Source: Massilia sp. METH4 (GTDB taxonomy: Bacteria > Pseudomonadota > Gammaproteobacteria > Burkholderiales > Burkholderiaceae_D). From it: DNA of 64,000 nucleotides. The translations under genes were made by a program, and so were the position numbers. The notes under the pieces are model-generated. The model saw nothing but the letters and a program-made list of their open reading frames with translations. It had not been told where the DNA came from and did no database searches. Position 1 is the stretch's first letter. Every line of letters begins with the position of its first letter. Of the stretch, positions 8,449 to 15,795 are shown in pieces. The stretch spans positions 1,364,001 through 1,428,000 of the forward strand of contig NZ_CP146614.1 in NCBI RefSeq assembly GCF_037094685.1, written 5' to 3'.

Positions 8449-9832
8449 CGGGTTCGTCTCCGGAGTTGCGAATTTCAGGCTCGGCCGGCTTGCGCGCGGC
8501 GAGGTCGGACTGGATGGTGCGCAAGGTGGCGGCATCGAGGCGGTAGCAGCACATCACCCCCACCGCCAGCAGCGCGAAGGCGGCGGGGATCAGCGACATC
8601 AACCACACGATGCCGGCCGTGGAATCCGGGCTTTGCGCGGCGTTCGGCACGTAGCCCAGCGCGGTGAACAGCGCGCCGATGACGGCAACCGCCAGCGCCG
8701 TGCCGAGCTTTTGCGAGAACGTGGCGGCGGCGAACGTCATGGCCGTGGCGCGCCGGCCGGTGCGCCATTCGTTGTAGTCGGCCGTGTCGGCATACATGGA
8801 GAAGGCCAGCGGCGACTTCGGCCCCAGCACGAGGCCCAGGCAAGCCTGCAGGACGAACATCAGCCATACCTGGTCCTTTGGTACGAAGAAGTAGACGGCC
8901 GACAGCACGGCCGTGGCGCTCATCAGGATGATCATCAGCTTCTTCTTGTCGACGAAGCGCGTCATCAGCGGCGAGAGGGCGGCACCGACGGCGGCCGCGA
9001 ACATGTACACGGAAACGAAGGTGCCCATCAGCTCCGGCTGCCCGACCACGTACTTGAAGTAATACGCCGCCGTGGTGGTGCGCAGCGTGATCGTGACCAT
9101 GATGATCAGCGCCAGGAAGAACAGCACCACCCACGGGCCGTTGCGCGACAGGTCTTTCACGTCCTGCATCACATTGGTCTGTTGCTGCGGCGGCGGGGCG
9201 ATGCGCTCGCGCGTATTGAAGAAGGTGATCAGGAACATCACGCCGGCCGCCACCGCCCAGGCGGCCATCGTCAGCTGCCAGCCCCGCTCGTCATTGCCGT
9301 TGCCGAACGCCTTCACCATCGCCGGGGTGGCCGCCGTGACGAGCATGCTGCCGCCGAAGGCGCAGATGAAGCGCAGGCCGTTGATGGTGGAGCGTTCCTG
9401 CGGGTCGGCCGACATCACGCCGGAGAGCGCGTTGTACGGGATGTTGATCGCGGTGTAGCACACCATCATCAGCAGGTAAGTGCCATACGCCCATGCCAGG
9501 CGCGCATCGCCTTCCAGGTCGGGCGTGGTGTAGGTGAGCACGGCGGCGCAGCCCAGCGGCACGGCTACCCACACGAGGTAGGGGCGGAACTTGCCGTAGC
9601 GGGTCGTGGTGCGGTCGGCCACCGCGCCGATCATGGGATCGGTAAAGGCGTTGATCAGCTTGATGGCGAACATCATCGACGCGGCCGCGGCGGCCGAGAT
9701 GCCGAACACGTCGGTGTAGAAGATCAGGAGGAAGGTGGCGACATTGGTCCAATAGAAATTGAACCCCATGTCCGCGATGCCATAGCTGATTTTTTCGCGC
9801 CAGGACAGCCGGGTGCTCGGATGCTTGTTCAT
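8417..9832 (-). CDS. GPH-type sugar:cation symporter (MelB/XynP superfamily)
   Basis: A 471-residue transporter with about 12 membrane segments. It shows glycoside-pentoside-hexuronide family hallmarks: [20 protein letters not shown] in helix 1, then [29 protein letters not shown], where the Asp and Arg residues serve cation and sugar binding. [17 protein letters not shown] is also typical of this family. It would bring a disaccharide or sugar acid into the cytoplasm for the downstream phosphorylase, whose gene overlaps its 3' end. The upstream leader contains two operators, a short ORF and two terminator-like hairpins. The start codon itself has only a weak ribosome-binding site. Confidence 0.88.
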   Translation of the reverse strand: MNKHPSTRLSWREKISYGIADMGFNFYWTNVATFLLIFYTDVFGISAAAAASMMFAIKLINAFTDPMIGAVADRTTTRYGKFRPYLVWVAVPLGCAAVLTYTTPDLEGDARLAWAYGTYLLMMVCYTAINIPYNALSGVMSADPQERSTINGLRFICAFGGSMLVTAATPAMVKAFGNGNDERGWQLTMAAWAVAAGVMFLITFFNTRERIAPPPQQQTNVMQDVKDLSRNGPWVVLFFLALIIMVTITLRTTTAAYYFKYVVGQPELMGTFVSVYMFAAAVGAALSPLMTRFVDKKKLMIILMSATAVLSAVYFFVPKDQVWLMFVLQACLGLVLGPKSPLAFSMYADTADYNEWRTGRRATAMTFAAATFSQKLGTALAVAVIGALFTALGYVPNAAQSPDSTAGIVWLMSLIPAAFALLAVGVMCCYRLDAATLRTIQSDLAARKPAEPEIRNSGDEPDALPDPAPVR

Positions 9833-9860
9833 TCAGGAGCCCGCGCCTGGGAATTGGAGG

Positions 9861-9897
9861 AAAAAAACTGCGCGGGCGGAACCAATTGCCCACCCGC
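9861..9897 (-). terminator. Terminator-like hairpin just before the transporter start
   Basis: On the minus strand GCGGGTGG pairs with CCGCCCGC (one G-U) around a 10-nt loop, followed 4 nt later by seven T. It lies only about 30 bp before the transporter ATG, inside the leader, so it can act only on the operon's own leader transcript or on read-through of the hairpin at 9902-9932. Confidence 0.5.
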
Positions 9898-9901
9898 ACA
9901 G

Positions 9902-9945
9902 AAAAAACAGACCGGGAAAGTGTAACCCGGTCCGCCCATCGGACC
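9902..9945 (-). terminator. Attenuator-like terminator with competing hairpin
   Basis: On the minus strand GACCGGG (9932-9926) pairs with CCCGGTC (9916-9910) and is followed by TG and six T: a canonical terminator. A preceding GGTCC (9945-9941) can instead pair with GGACC (9933-9929), which overlaps the terminator's first arm. The two structures are mutually exclusive, as in transcription attenuators. The stop codon of the short ORF lies 6 bp upstream of the first arm. Confidence 0.5.
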
Positions 9946-9950
9946 TTTCT

Positions 9951-10022
9951 TCATGCTGCCCCTGGCGCGCGCGGCGCGGCGGCCGCAGCGGTGGTGTTGG
10001 CGGGTGGCTTGTTGTGCAGCAT
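9951..10022 (-). CDS. 23-residue leader peptide or small protein
   Basis: The ATG at 10022 is preceded by AGGAGGAG at ideal spacing, one of the strongest ribosome-binding sites in the window. The peptide starts MLHNKPPANTT and is otherwise Ala/Pro-rich, ending APGAA. It has no membrane segment. Its stop is followed directly by the competing hairpins at 9945-9902 and lies upstream of the transporter start. It could be an attenuation leader peptide for the transporter/phosphorylase operon or an independent small protein with its own terminator. The ribosome-binding site argues it is translated; the function is unknown. Confidence 0.5.
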   Translation of the reverse strand: MLHNKPPANTTAAAAAPRAPGAA

Positions 10023-10070
10023 GGTCGTCTCCTCCTGCAACTCGCTGCGCGTGCCTCTCGTGGGCATCGC

Positions 10071-10084
10071 TGGCAGCGCTAACA
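10071..10084. promoter_or_regulatory. LacI-type operator (GntR site 2, imperfect)
   Basis: TGGCAGCGCTAACA keeps the AGCGCT core and the right half-site of the sites at 5529 and 10137, with two changes in the left half. It is 66 bp from site 3, a spacing compatible with looping by a tetrameric or cooperative LacI protein. It lies at the 5' end of the expected transporter leader. Confidence 0.55.
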
Positions 10085-10136
10085 AAATTTTTTACTGTTC
10101 AACGCGCTTGTTTTTCGATGATTTCTCGTACTGCTC

Positions 10137-10150
10137 TGATAGCGCTAACA
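10137..10150. promoter_or_regulatory. LacI-type operator (GntR site 3)
   Basis: TGATAGCGCTAACA is the exact reverse complement of the operator in front of gluconokinase. It lies in the intergenic region upstream of the transporter/GH94 operon and links that operon to the same repressor. Confidence 0.72.
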
Positions 10151-10251
10151 GATGCAATCAGTGTAATCACGAGTTTTTGCGAAGTCAACAACTTCATGGG
10201 GGGCCGCCCGATTGCGGCCGCCACACTTTGACAAACTTTTTTCGATCTAAA

Positions 10252-10266
10252 TGAGTATCATTCTCA
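10252..10266. promoter_or_regulatory. Fur box upstream of the FepA-type receptor
   Basis: TGAGTATCATTCTCA closely matches the 7-1-7 Fur consensus (TGAGAATGATTCTCA type). A TTGACA at 10228-10233 lies just upstream and may be the -35 box, although no well-spaced -10 was found. Iron-bound Fur would repress the receptor gene, whose ATG is at 10340. Confidence 0.68.
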
Positions 10267-10339
10267 ATTGCAAGCGGCCGGGATACCGCTCATCGTTCAC
10301 GTTCGGCGGCCGTCAAAGACACAACAACAGGATCGAAAG

Positions 10340-12541
10340 ATGAATCACACTCTGCAACGCACCCCGCTCGCCGCCGCCCTGTGCCTGGCGTTCCTCTCCC
10401 CCGCCGCCCTTGCCCAGGTTGCCCCCGAACAGCGACTGGCCGAAGTGCAGGTCACCGCCACCGCCGAGGAGGAACTGAAGCAGGCGCCCGGCGTGTCGAC
10501 GATCACCGCCGTCGACATCGAGGCGCGCCCACCCGCCAACGACCTGTCGGAAATCATCCGCACGATGCCGGGCGTGAACCTCACGGGCAACAGCTCCACG
10601 GGCCAGTACGGCAACAACCGCCAGATCGACCTGCGCGGCATGGGCCCGGAGAACACCCTGATCCTGGTCGACGGTAAACCCGTCATGTCGCGCAACTCCG
10701 TGCGGATGGGCCGCAGCGGCGAACGCAATGCGCGCGGCGACACGAACTGGGTGCCGGCCGAGCTGGTCGAGCGCATCGAGGTGCTGCGCGGCCCGGCCGC
10801 GGCGCGCTACGGCTCGGGTGCCGCCGGTGGCGTCGTGAACATCATCACGAAGAAGCCGGGCAACAAACTGTCCGGCTCCGTGACGGCCTATGCGCTGGCG
10901 CCGGAGCACGGCGAGGAAAGCGCGACGAAGCGCCTGGGCTTCAACCTGTCCGGCCCGCTCGCCGGCCAGTTCTCGTTCCGCCTGTTCGGCAACGTGAACA
11001 AGACCGATGCGGACGGCCTGTCGATCAACGCCACGCCGGAAAACACGGCCGCCGGCGCGATCCCGCCCGCCGGACGCGAAGGCGTGCGCAATCGCGACGT
11101 GGGCGGCCTGCTGCGCTGGGACCTGGCACCGGGCCAGGTGCTGGAGCTGGAATCGGCCTTCTCGCGCCAGGGCAATATCTACGCGGGCGACCGCGCGGTA
11201 AACGCCACCGGCACGCCGCTGCTGGGCGAACTGGCCAATGCCGGCGCGGAAACGAACGTGATGATCCGCCGCACCGCGTCGCTGACGCATCGCGGCAAGT
11301 GGGACTTCGGCACCTCGAAGCTCTCCGTGCAATTCGAGAACACGGACAATACGCGCCTGAACGAGGGCCTGGCCGGCGGGCCGGAAGGCAGCATCTCGAA
11401 TGCCACGTCGTGGTCCACGTCCGAGCTGGAGAACTACGTCGTCAACGGTGAAGTCAATATGCCGGGCAAGCTGTTCGGCCGCTCGCAGATGCTTACCGTG
11501 GGCTTCGACCTGCGCAAGGAAAAGCTCGACGACCCGTACTCGATGACGCAGACGGCAACCGCGATTCCCGGCCTGGCCGTCACGAACCGCGATGGCAAGG
11601 CCGATGCGGAAACGTATGCCGTGTACGTGGAAGACAATATCGGCGTAACGAACGAGTTGATGCTGACGCCCGGTGTGCGCTTCGACAAGCACAGCCAGTT
11701 CGGCAGCAACTGGAGCCCGAGCCTGAACGCCTCCTACAGCCTGACGCCGACCGTCACCCTGAAAGGCGGCATCGCCCGCGCCTTCAAGGCGCCAAACCTG
11801 TACCAGTCGAACCCGAACTACCTGTACTACACGCGCGGCAACGGCTGCCCCGTCAACAACCCGAACCTGGGCGGCGGCTGCTACCTGCGCGGCAACGACA
11901 ACCTGGCAGCGGAAACATCGGTCAACAAGGAAATCGGCATCGGCTGGAGCGATGCGGGCTACAGCGCCAGCGCCACGTACTTCCATAACGATTACCGCAA
12001 CAAGATCGTGGGCGGCATGGACACGCTGCTGGGCAACACCTCGGCCAACGGCCGCCTGTTCCAGTGGGAGAACGCGCCGAAGGCCGTGGTGCAGGGTATC
12101 GAGGGCAACCTGACGATCCCGTTCGGTACCGGCGTGAAGTTCATCAACAACCTCACCTACATGATCGAGAACGAGAACAAGACCACGGGCGAGCCGCTGT
12201 CCGTGATTCCCGAGTTCACGCTGAACACCTCGCTCGACTGGCAGGTGAACGACAAGGTATCGCTGCTGTTCACCGGCACCTGGTATGGCAAGCAGGAGCC
12301 GCGCCGCCTGACCACGCAGGGCGCGCCGGCCACCGGGGACGCGCTGAACACGCTCGATCCTTACAGCGTGTGGGGCGTGAGCGCCGGCTATGCGTTCACT
12401 AGAAATGTGCGCCTGCGCGCCGGCATCAACAATCTGTTCGACGAGCGCCTGTTCCGCGAGAGCACCGGCTCCAGCGCGGGTGCGGCCACCTACAACGAGG
12501 CGGGGCGCTCGCTGTTCGTCAGCCTCACGTCGTCGTTCTGA
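10340..12541 (+). CDS. fepA: FepA/PfeA-family TonB-dependent catecholate siderophore receptor
   Basis: A 733-residue outer-membrane receptor with a signal peptide (cleavage near ALAQ, residue 24) and a TonB box region (LAEVQVTA). The plug domain spans about 45-165 and a 22-strand barrel ends in Phe (SLFVSLTSSF). The plug carries the FepA hallmark block: RNSVRMGRSGERNARGDTNW, then VERIEVLRGPAAARYGSGAA. The barrel contains NDNLAAETSVNKEIG, also typical of FepA/PfeA. The expected substrate is ferric enterobactin or a related catecholate, with energy from TonB-ExbBD, which are not in this window. The Fur box upstream and the iron-linked membrane genes downstream agree. Confidence 0.9.
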   Translation: MNHTLQRTPLAAALCLAFLSPAALAQVAPEQRLAEVQVTATAEEELKQAPGVSTITAVDIEARPPANDLSEIIRTMPGVNLTGNSSTGQYGNNRQIDLRGMGPENTLILVDGKPVMSRNSVRMGRSGERNARGDTNWVPAELVERIEVLRGPAAARYGSGAAGGVVNIITKKPGNKLSGSVTAYALAPEHGEESATKRLGFNLSGPLAGQFSFRLFGNVNKTDADGLSINATPENTAAGAIPPAGREGVRNRDVGGLLRWDLAPGQVLELESAFSRQGNIYAGDRAVNATGTPLLGELANAGAETNVMIRRTASLTHRGKWDFGTSKLSVQFENTDNTRLNEGLAGGPEGSISNATSWSTSELENYVVNGEVNMPGKLFGRSQMLTVGFDLRKEKLDDPYSMTQTATAIPGLAVTNRDGKADAETYAVYVEDNIGVTNELMLTPGVRFDKHSQFGSNWSPSLNASYSLTPTVTLKGGIARAFKAPNLYQSNPNYLYYTRGNGCPVNNPNLGGGCYLRGNDNLAAETSVNKEIGIGWSDAGYSASATYFHNDYRNKIVGGMDTLLGNTSANGRLFQWENAPKAVVQGIEGNLTIPFGTGVKFINNLTYMIENENKTTGEPLSVIPEFTLNTSLDWQVNDKVSLLFTGTWYGKQEPRRLTTQGAPATGDALNTLDPYSVWGVSAGYAFTRNVRLRAGINNLFDERLFRESTGSSAGAATYNEAGRSLFVSLTSSF

Positions 12542-12562
12542 TCGCGCCGACGCCTTGAACCT

Positions 12563-12590
12563 GGCCCGCGCTCGCGCGGGCCGTTCTTTT
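12563..12590 (+). terminator. Hairpin after the receptor gene, possible partial terminator
   Basis: GGCCCGCG-CTCG-CGCGGGCC is a perfect 8-bp stem followed by GTTCTTTT. The T-run is imperfect and the next gene begins 13 bp later, so it may only reduce read-through into the DUF3649 gene. Confidence 0.5.
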
Positions 12591-12602
12591 GAAGGAACTA
12601 CC

Positions 12603-12908
12603 GTGAGCAAGAACTCTCCACTCCCCGCCGCCTACCGGTGGCGGGTGGCCTCGCGCAGCGTGGCGGCCATCTTCGGCGGCTATGCGCTGGCCGCCGCGTG
12701 GGCGGCATGCATGAGCCTGTGGCTGCAGCAGACCGGCATGGCCCGCGTGGACGCCGTCACAACGGCCACGATGTCGTCGTTCCTGGTGCACCTGTGCGCC
12801 GCGATCTGGGTCTTCGCGGTGGCGGACACGCGGCGCGCATGGCTCGGCGTCGCCCTGCCCGCCGCCCTGCTGGCGGCAGGCACCTGGCTGGCGAAGGGGG
12901 TGGCATGA
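12603..12908 (+). CDS. DUF3649 membrane protein
   Basis: A 101-residue inner-membrane protein with three predicted helices (AAIFGGYALAAAWAACMSLW; SSFLVHLCAAIWVFAVA; AWLGVALPAALLAAGTWL). It matches DUF3649, a family that almost always precedes a PepSY membrane protein and DUF3325 in iron-uptake loci. The GTG start at 12603 follows AAGGAACTACC. Its stop overlaps the next start (ATGA), indicating translational coupling. The biochemical role is unknown; it is probably an accessory subunit for iron or siderophore handling at the inner membrane. Confidence 0.85.
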   Translation: MSKNSPLPAAYRWRVASRSVAAIFGGYALAAAWAACMSLWLQQTGMARVDAVTTATMSSFLVHLCAAIWVFAVADTRRAWLGVALPAALLAAGTWLAKGVA

Positions 12909-14563
12909 GACCGGACAACAAGCCCGAGGGCATCCGCCAGTCGATGTCGTGGCTGCACACCTGGACCGGCATCGCACTGGGCTGGCTGCTGTACGCCGTG
13001 TTCTTCACGGGCACGCTCAGCTACTTCCTCGACGAAGTGAACCTGTGGATGAAGCCGGAGCTGCATGCCTCGGTGCCCACCGGGGATGCGGCGCACACGG
13101 CCGCGATGGCGCTGGCCGCGATGCACAAGCTCGCCCCGAACGCGAACACGTGGACGCTGGAGCTGCCGAGCGAGCGGCAGACCACCGTGGCGGCCAGCTG
13201 GCGCGACCGGAATGCCCCGGCCGGCAGGGCCGGCACGAAGCGCGCCGAACTCGATGCCGCCACCGGCGAAAGGATCGAAGCGCGCGAGACGCGGGGCGGC
13301 AATTTCCTGTACCGCTTCCACTTCGAGCTGCATGCGATGGATCGCGTCACCGGCCGCTGGATCGTGGGCATCGCCACCATGTTCATGTTCGTGGCGATCA
13401 TCAGCGGCGTCATCACGCACAAGAAGATCTTCGCCGAATTCTTCACGTTCCGGCCGAAGAAGGGCCAGCGTTCCTGGCTCGACGCGCACAATGCCTCGGC
13501 CGTGCTGGCGCTGCCCTTCCATATCATGATCACGTTCTCCGGCCTGCTGCTCCTGATGGCGATGCTGATGCCCTGGGGCGCGGATGCCGCTTACGGCGGC
13601 GACCGGCAAGCCTACAACATGGAGCGGCGCGGCATGGTGCCCGGCAATGCGCAGCAGCAGCGCGAAGGTGGCGGACGGGAAGGCCGCGGCGGCCGCTCGC
13701 GCGAAGGCGGCGGCGAACAGGTCGACCTGGCGGCGGCGATCGGTCCCATGATGGCGCAGGCGCGGATCGAGTGGCCTGACCATGAGGTCGGCCGCATTAC
13801 CGTCAACCGCCCGAACAAGCCGGGAGCAACGGTCGAACTGCGCGCCCATGGCAGCGACAGCCTGACGACGCGTGGTGCCTCCGCGCGGCTCATCTTCGAT
13901 GCCGCTACCGGCAAGATCAAGGAGCGCCCGCCGCTGCCGACGCCATCGGCCGCCAGCGCGGTGAGCAACGTCTTCACCAGCGCCCACATGGGCCGGTTCG
14001 CCGGGCCGACGGTGCGCTGGCTGCTGTTCCTGTCCGGTGTGGTCGGCACCGCGATGGTGGCGACCGGCCTGGTGCTGTGGGTGGTCAAGCGAGCGCCGGA
14101 GCGCAAGAAGCTGGGCCGCACGCCATTCGGGCACCGGCTGGTGGAAGTGACCAATATCGGGGTCATCACGGGCCTGGCGCTGGCGACGGGCGCCTACTTC
14201 TGGCTGAACCGCCTGCTGCCGGTGGAGATGGCGGAACGGGCCGCGTGGGAAATCAACGGTTTCTTCCTCGTGTGGCTCGCTTCGCTCGCGCATGCGGGAT
14301 TGCGCCCGGCGCGCGCGGCATGGAAGGAACAGTGCGGCGCCGTCGCCCTGCTGTTCGTGCTGCTGCCCATCCTGAACCCGCTGACGGGCGGCCATGGCCT
14401 GTTCACCAGCGCCGCGCTGGGGCAGTGGGCCATCGTCGGCTTCGATTTCGCCATGCTGGCGATCGCGGCGCTGTTCGGCTGGACTGCCCGGCATTTGATC
14501 AGGAAGGACAGGCCGGTCGCGGTAGCCGCCGCACCCGCGGTCCTGAAGGAGGTGACGCCGTGA
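12905..14563 (+). CDS. PepSY-associated transmembrane protein (PiuB-like)
   Basis: A 552-residue inner-membrane protein of the PepSY_TM family, with about five to seven membrane helices. The first follows SMSWLHTWTGIALGWLLYAV. Two periplasmic PepSY-type regions follow at about residues 60-135 and 270-350. Related proteins are iron-regulated and are proposed to act in siderophore reduction or inner-membrane iron uptake. An unusual Gly/Arg/Glu-rich, low-complexity linker lies at about residues 246-275. It overlaps DUF3649 by ATGA and DUF3325 by GTGA, so the three genes form one coupled operon. Confidence 0.85.
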   Translation: MRPDNKPEGIRQSMSWLHTWTGIALGWLLYAVFFTGTLSYFLDEVNLWMKPELHASVPTGDAAHTAAMALAAMHKLAPNANTWTLELPSERQTTVAASWRDRNAPAGRAGTKRAELDAATGERIEARETRGGNFLYRFHFELHAMDRVTGRWIVGIATMFMFVAIISGVITHKKIFAEFFTFRPKKGQRSWLDAHNASAVLALPFHIMITFSGLLLLMAMLMPWGADAAYGGDRQAYNMERRGMVPGNAQQQREGGGREGRGGRSREGGGEQVDLAAAIGPMMAQARIEWPDHEVGRITVNRPNKPGATVELRAHGSDSLTTRGASARLIFDAATGKIKERPPLPTPSAASAVSNVFTSAHMGRFAGPTVRWLLFLSGVVGTAMVATGLVLWVVKRAPERKKLGRTPFGHRLVEVTNIGVITGLALATGAYFWLNRLLPVEMAERAAWEINGFFLVWLASLAHAGLRPARAAWKEQCGAVALLFVLLPILNPLTGGHGLFTSAALGQWAIVGFDFAMLAIAALFGWTARHLIRKDRPVAVAAAPAVLKEVTP

Positions 14564-14880
14564 ACGCGCTCGTCGTCTTAGCCCTGAGCTATGCGGCGAT
14601 GGCCGCCGTATCGCTGTCGATGGAACGGCACCAGGAGCAGGTGGCAGGCAAGGCCGTCCCGGCCATGCCGCTGCGGCTGGGCGGCTGGCTGCTGCTGGCG
14701 GTGGCGCTGGTGCCGGCGATCGCCGCCTGGGGCACGTCGGTCGGCATTCTCGCCTGGCTGGGCTTTCTCACCCTTGCCGCGCTGGCGGTGGGCTTGCAGA
14801 TGACCTATTCACCGCGGCCGGTACGGTGGACGGCGCCGGCGGCTGCGCTGCTCGGCACCGTCGCCTGGCTGGTGGCGTAA
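14560..14880 (+). CDS. DUF3325 membrane protein
   Basis: A 106-residue protein with three hydrophobic helices (VVLALSYAAMAAVSLSM; GGWLLLAVALVPAIAAW; ILAWLGFLTLAALAVGLQM). It has the conserved early S-M-E-R-H-Q segment seen in DUF3325 proteins. It starts with GTG at 14560 inside the PepSY gene's stop and closes the iron-linked operon. The function is not established; its constant association with PepSY/DUF3649 suggests a small inner-membrane subunit. Confidence 0.82.
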   Translation: MNALVVLALSYAAMAAVSLSMERHQEQVAGKAVPAMPLRLGGWLLLAVALVPAIAAWGTSVGILAWLGFLTLAALAVGLQMTYSPRPVRWTAPAAALLGTVAWLVA

Positions 14881-14882
14881 GA

Positions 14883-14979
14883 GCGCCTAACAAAACCCCC
14901 ATGGCTGCGTTGCAACGTCTCGCCCTACAGGTGTACTGTCTTCGACGCCGCGCCTTGCCCTGCGGGTTTTGTTAGGCGC
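14883..14979. repeat. 97-bp element with 16-bp terminal inverted repeats
   Basis: GCGCCTAACAAAACCC (14883-14898) and its exact reverse complement (14964-14979) flank 65 bp. The whole unit could fold into a long hairpin. Size, perfect ends and lack of coding potential resemble a MITE or an intergenic repeat. It starts 3 bp after the DUF3325 stop. No target-site duplication was clear. Confidence 0.7.
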
Positions 14980-15035
14980 GCTAAGCCTCGTCACGCATGG
15001 CAGGGGCACGGTTGCGCTGCTACAATAACGGTAAA

Positions 15036-15050
15036 TGAGAATCATTCGCA
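15036..15050. promoter_or_regulatory. Fur box upstream of the two-component system
   Basis: TGAGAATCATTCGCA matches the Fur consensus at most positions. TACAAT at 15021-15026 is a plausible -10 box, which would place the Fur box just downstream of the promoter. The response-regulator ATG is at 15061. Confidence 0.62.
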
Positions 15051-15060
15051 GAATTTACCG

Positions 15061-15795
15061 ATGAGCGCAGCCGATCACATCCTCGTCGTCGACGACCACC
15101 CCGATATCCGCGATTCCCTGGCCGCCTACTTGCGGCGGCAAGGGCTTGCGGTGTCGACCGCGGCCGATGCCGTTGAGGCGGGCGCGCTGTTGCGCAAGGA
15201 ACGCTTCGACCTGATCGTGCTGGACGTGATGATGCCGGGCGAGGACGGGTTGTCGCTGTGCCGGCGCGTGAGCGCCACGCTCGATACGCCGGTGATCCTG
15301 CTGACGGCCATGCACACGTCCGCCGACAAGGTGGCGGGCCTGGACAGCGGTGCCGACGATTACGTCGTCAAGCCGTTCGACCCGCCGGAGCTGGTGGCGC
15401 GCATCCGCACCGTGCTGCGGCGCTGGCGCCGGTCGTCCACGCCGGTGGCGGGCGGCTATGCTTTCAACGGCTGGTACCTCGATCTCGGCAAGCATGAGCT
15501 GTTCGATCCGGACGGCCAGCCGGCGGCCCTGTCCAGCGCCGAATACCGGTTGCTGCGAGTGCTGGTCGAGCACCCGGGAACCACGCTGTCGCGCGACCGG
15601 CTGATGGACCTGATCGGCGGCGGCGACGCGCTGGCATTCGACCGCAGCATCGACAGCCAGGTGAGCCGTCTGCGCAAGAAGCTCGAACCGGATTCCCGCC
15701 GCCCCAGCCTGCTCAAGACCGTGTGGGGCAACGGCTACCTGTTCGCCGCCACCGTGACGCCTTGCGCAGCCGCGCCACAGGCCGCCCTCCCGTGA
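15061..15795 (+). CDS. OmpR-family response regulator, PfeR-like
   Basis: A 244-residue response regulator. The receiver domain (about 5-118) has the acidic pair D11/D12, phospho-acceptor D55 in LIVLDVMMPG, T83 and K105 in DYVVKPFDPP. The C-terminal winged helix (about 135-232) ends SRLRKKLEPD and TVWGNGYLF, as in OmpR/PhoB proteins. It is Fur-boxed and lies downstream of a FepA/PfeA-type receptor, so a PfeR-like role in siderophore-responsive control of that receptor is likely. This is inferred from context. The stop overlaps the kinase start. Confidence 0.85.
   Translation: MSAADHILVVDDHPDIRDSLAAYLRRQGLAVSTAADAVEAGALLRKERFDLIVLDVMMPGEDGLSLCRRVSATLDTPVILLTAMHTSADKVAGLDSGADDYVVKPFDPPELVARIRTVLRRWRRSSTPVAGGYAFNGWYLDLGKHELFDPDGQPAALSSAEYRLLRVLVEHPGTTLSRDRLMDLIGGGDALAFDRSIDSQVSRLRKKLEPDSRRPSLLKTVWGNGYLFAATVTPCAAAPQAALP

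Noticed and set aside
9886..10254. A 122-codon plus-strand frame between the transporter and the receptor
   Set aside because: It runs across two operators and opposite the leader ORF and hairpins, has no good ribosome-binding site and shows no recognisable protein features.
10268..12541. The receptor as part of the cellobionate locus
   Set aside because: The plug has FepA-specific motifs and its upstream region carries a Fur box; the LacI-type operators lie nearer the transporter side.
10313..12610. A 765-codon open frame antisense to the FepA-type receptor
   Set aside because: Its sequence is low-complexity His/Arg/Ala-rich shadow coding typical of high-GC antisense frames, while the sense strand has full receptor motifs.
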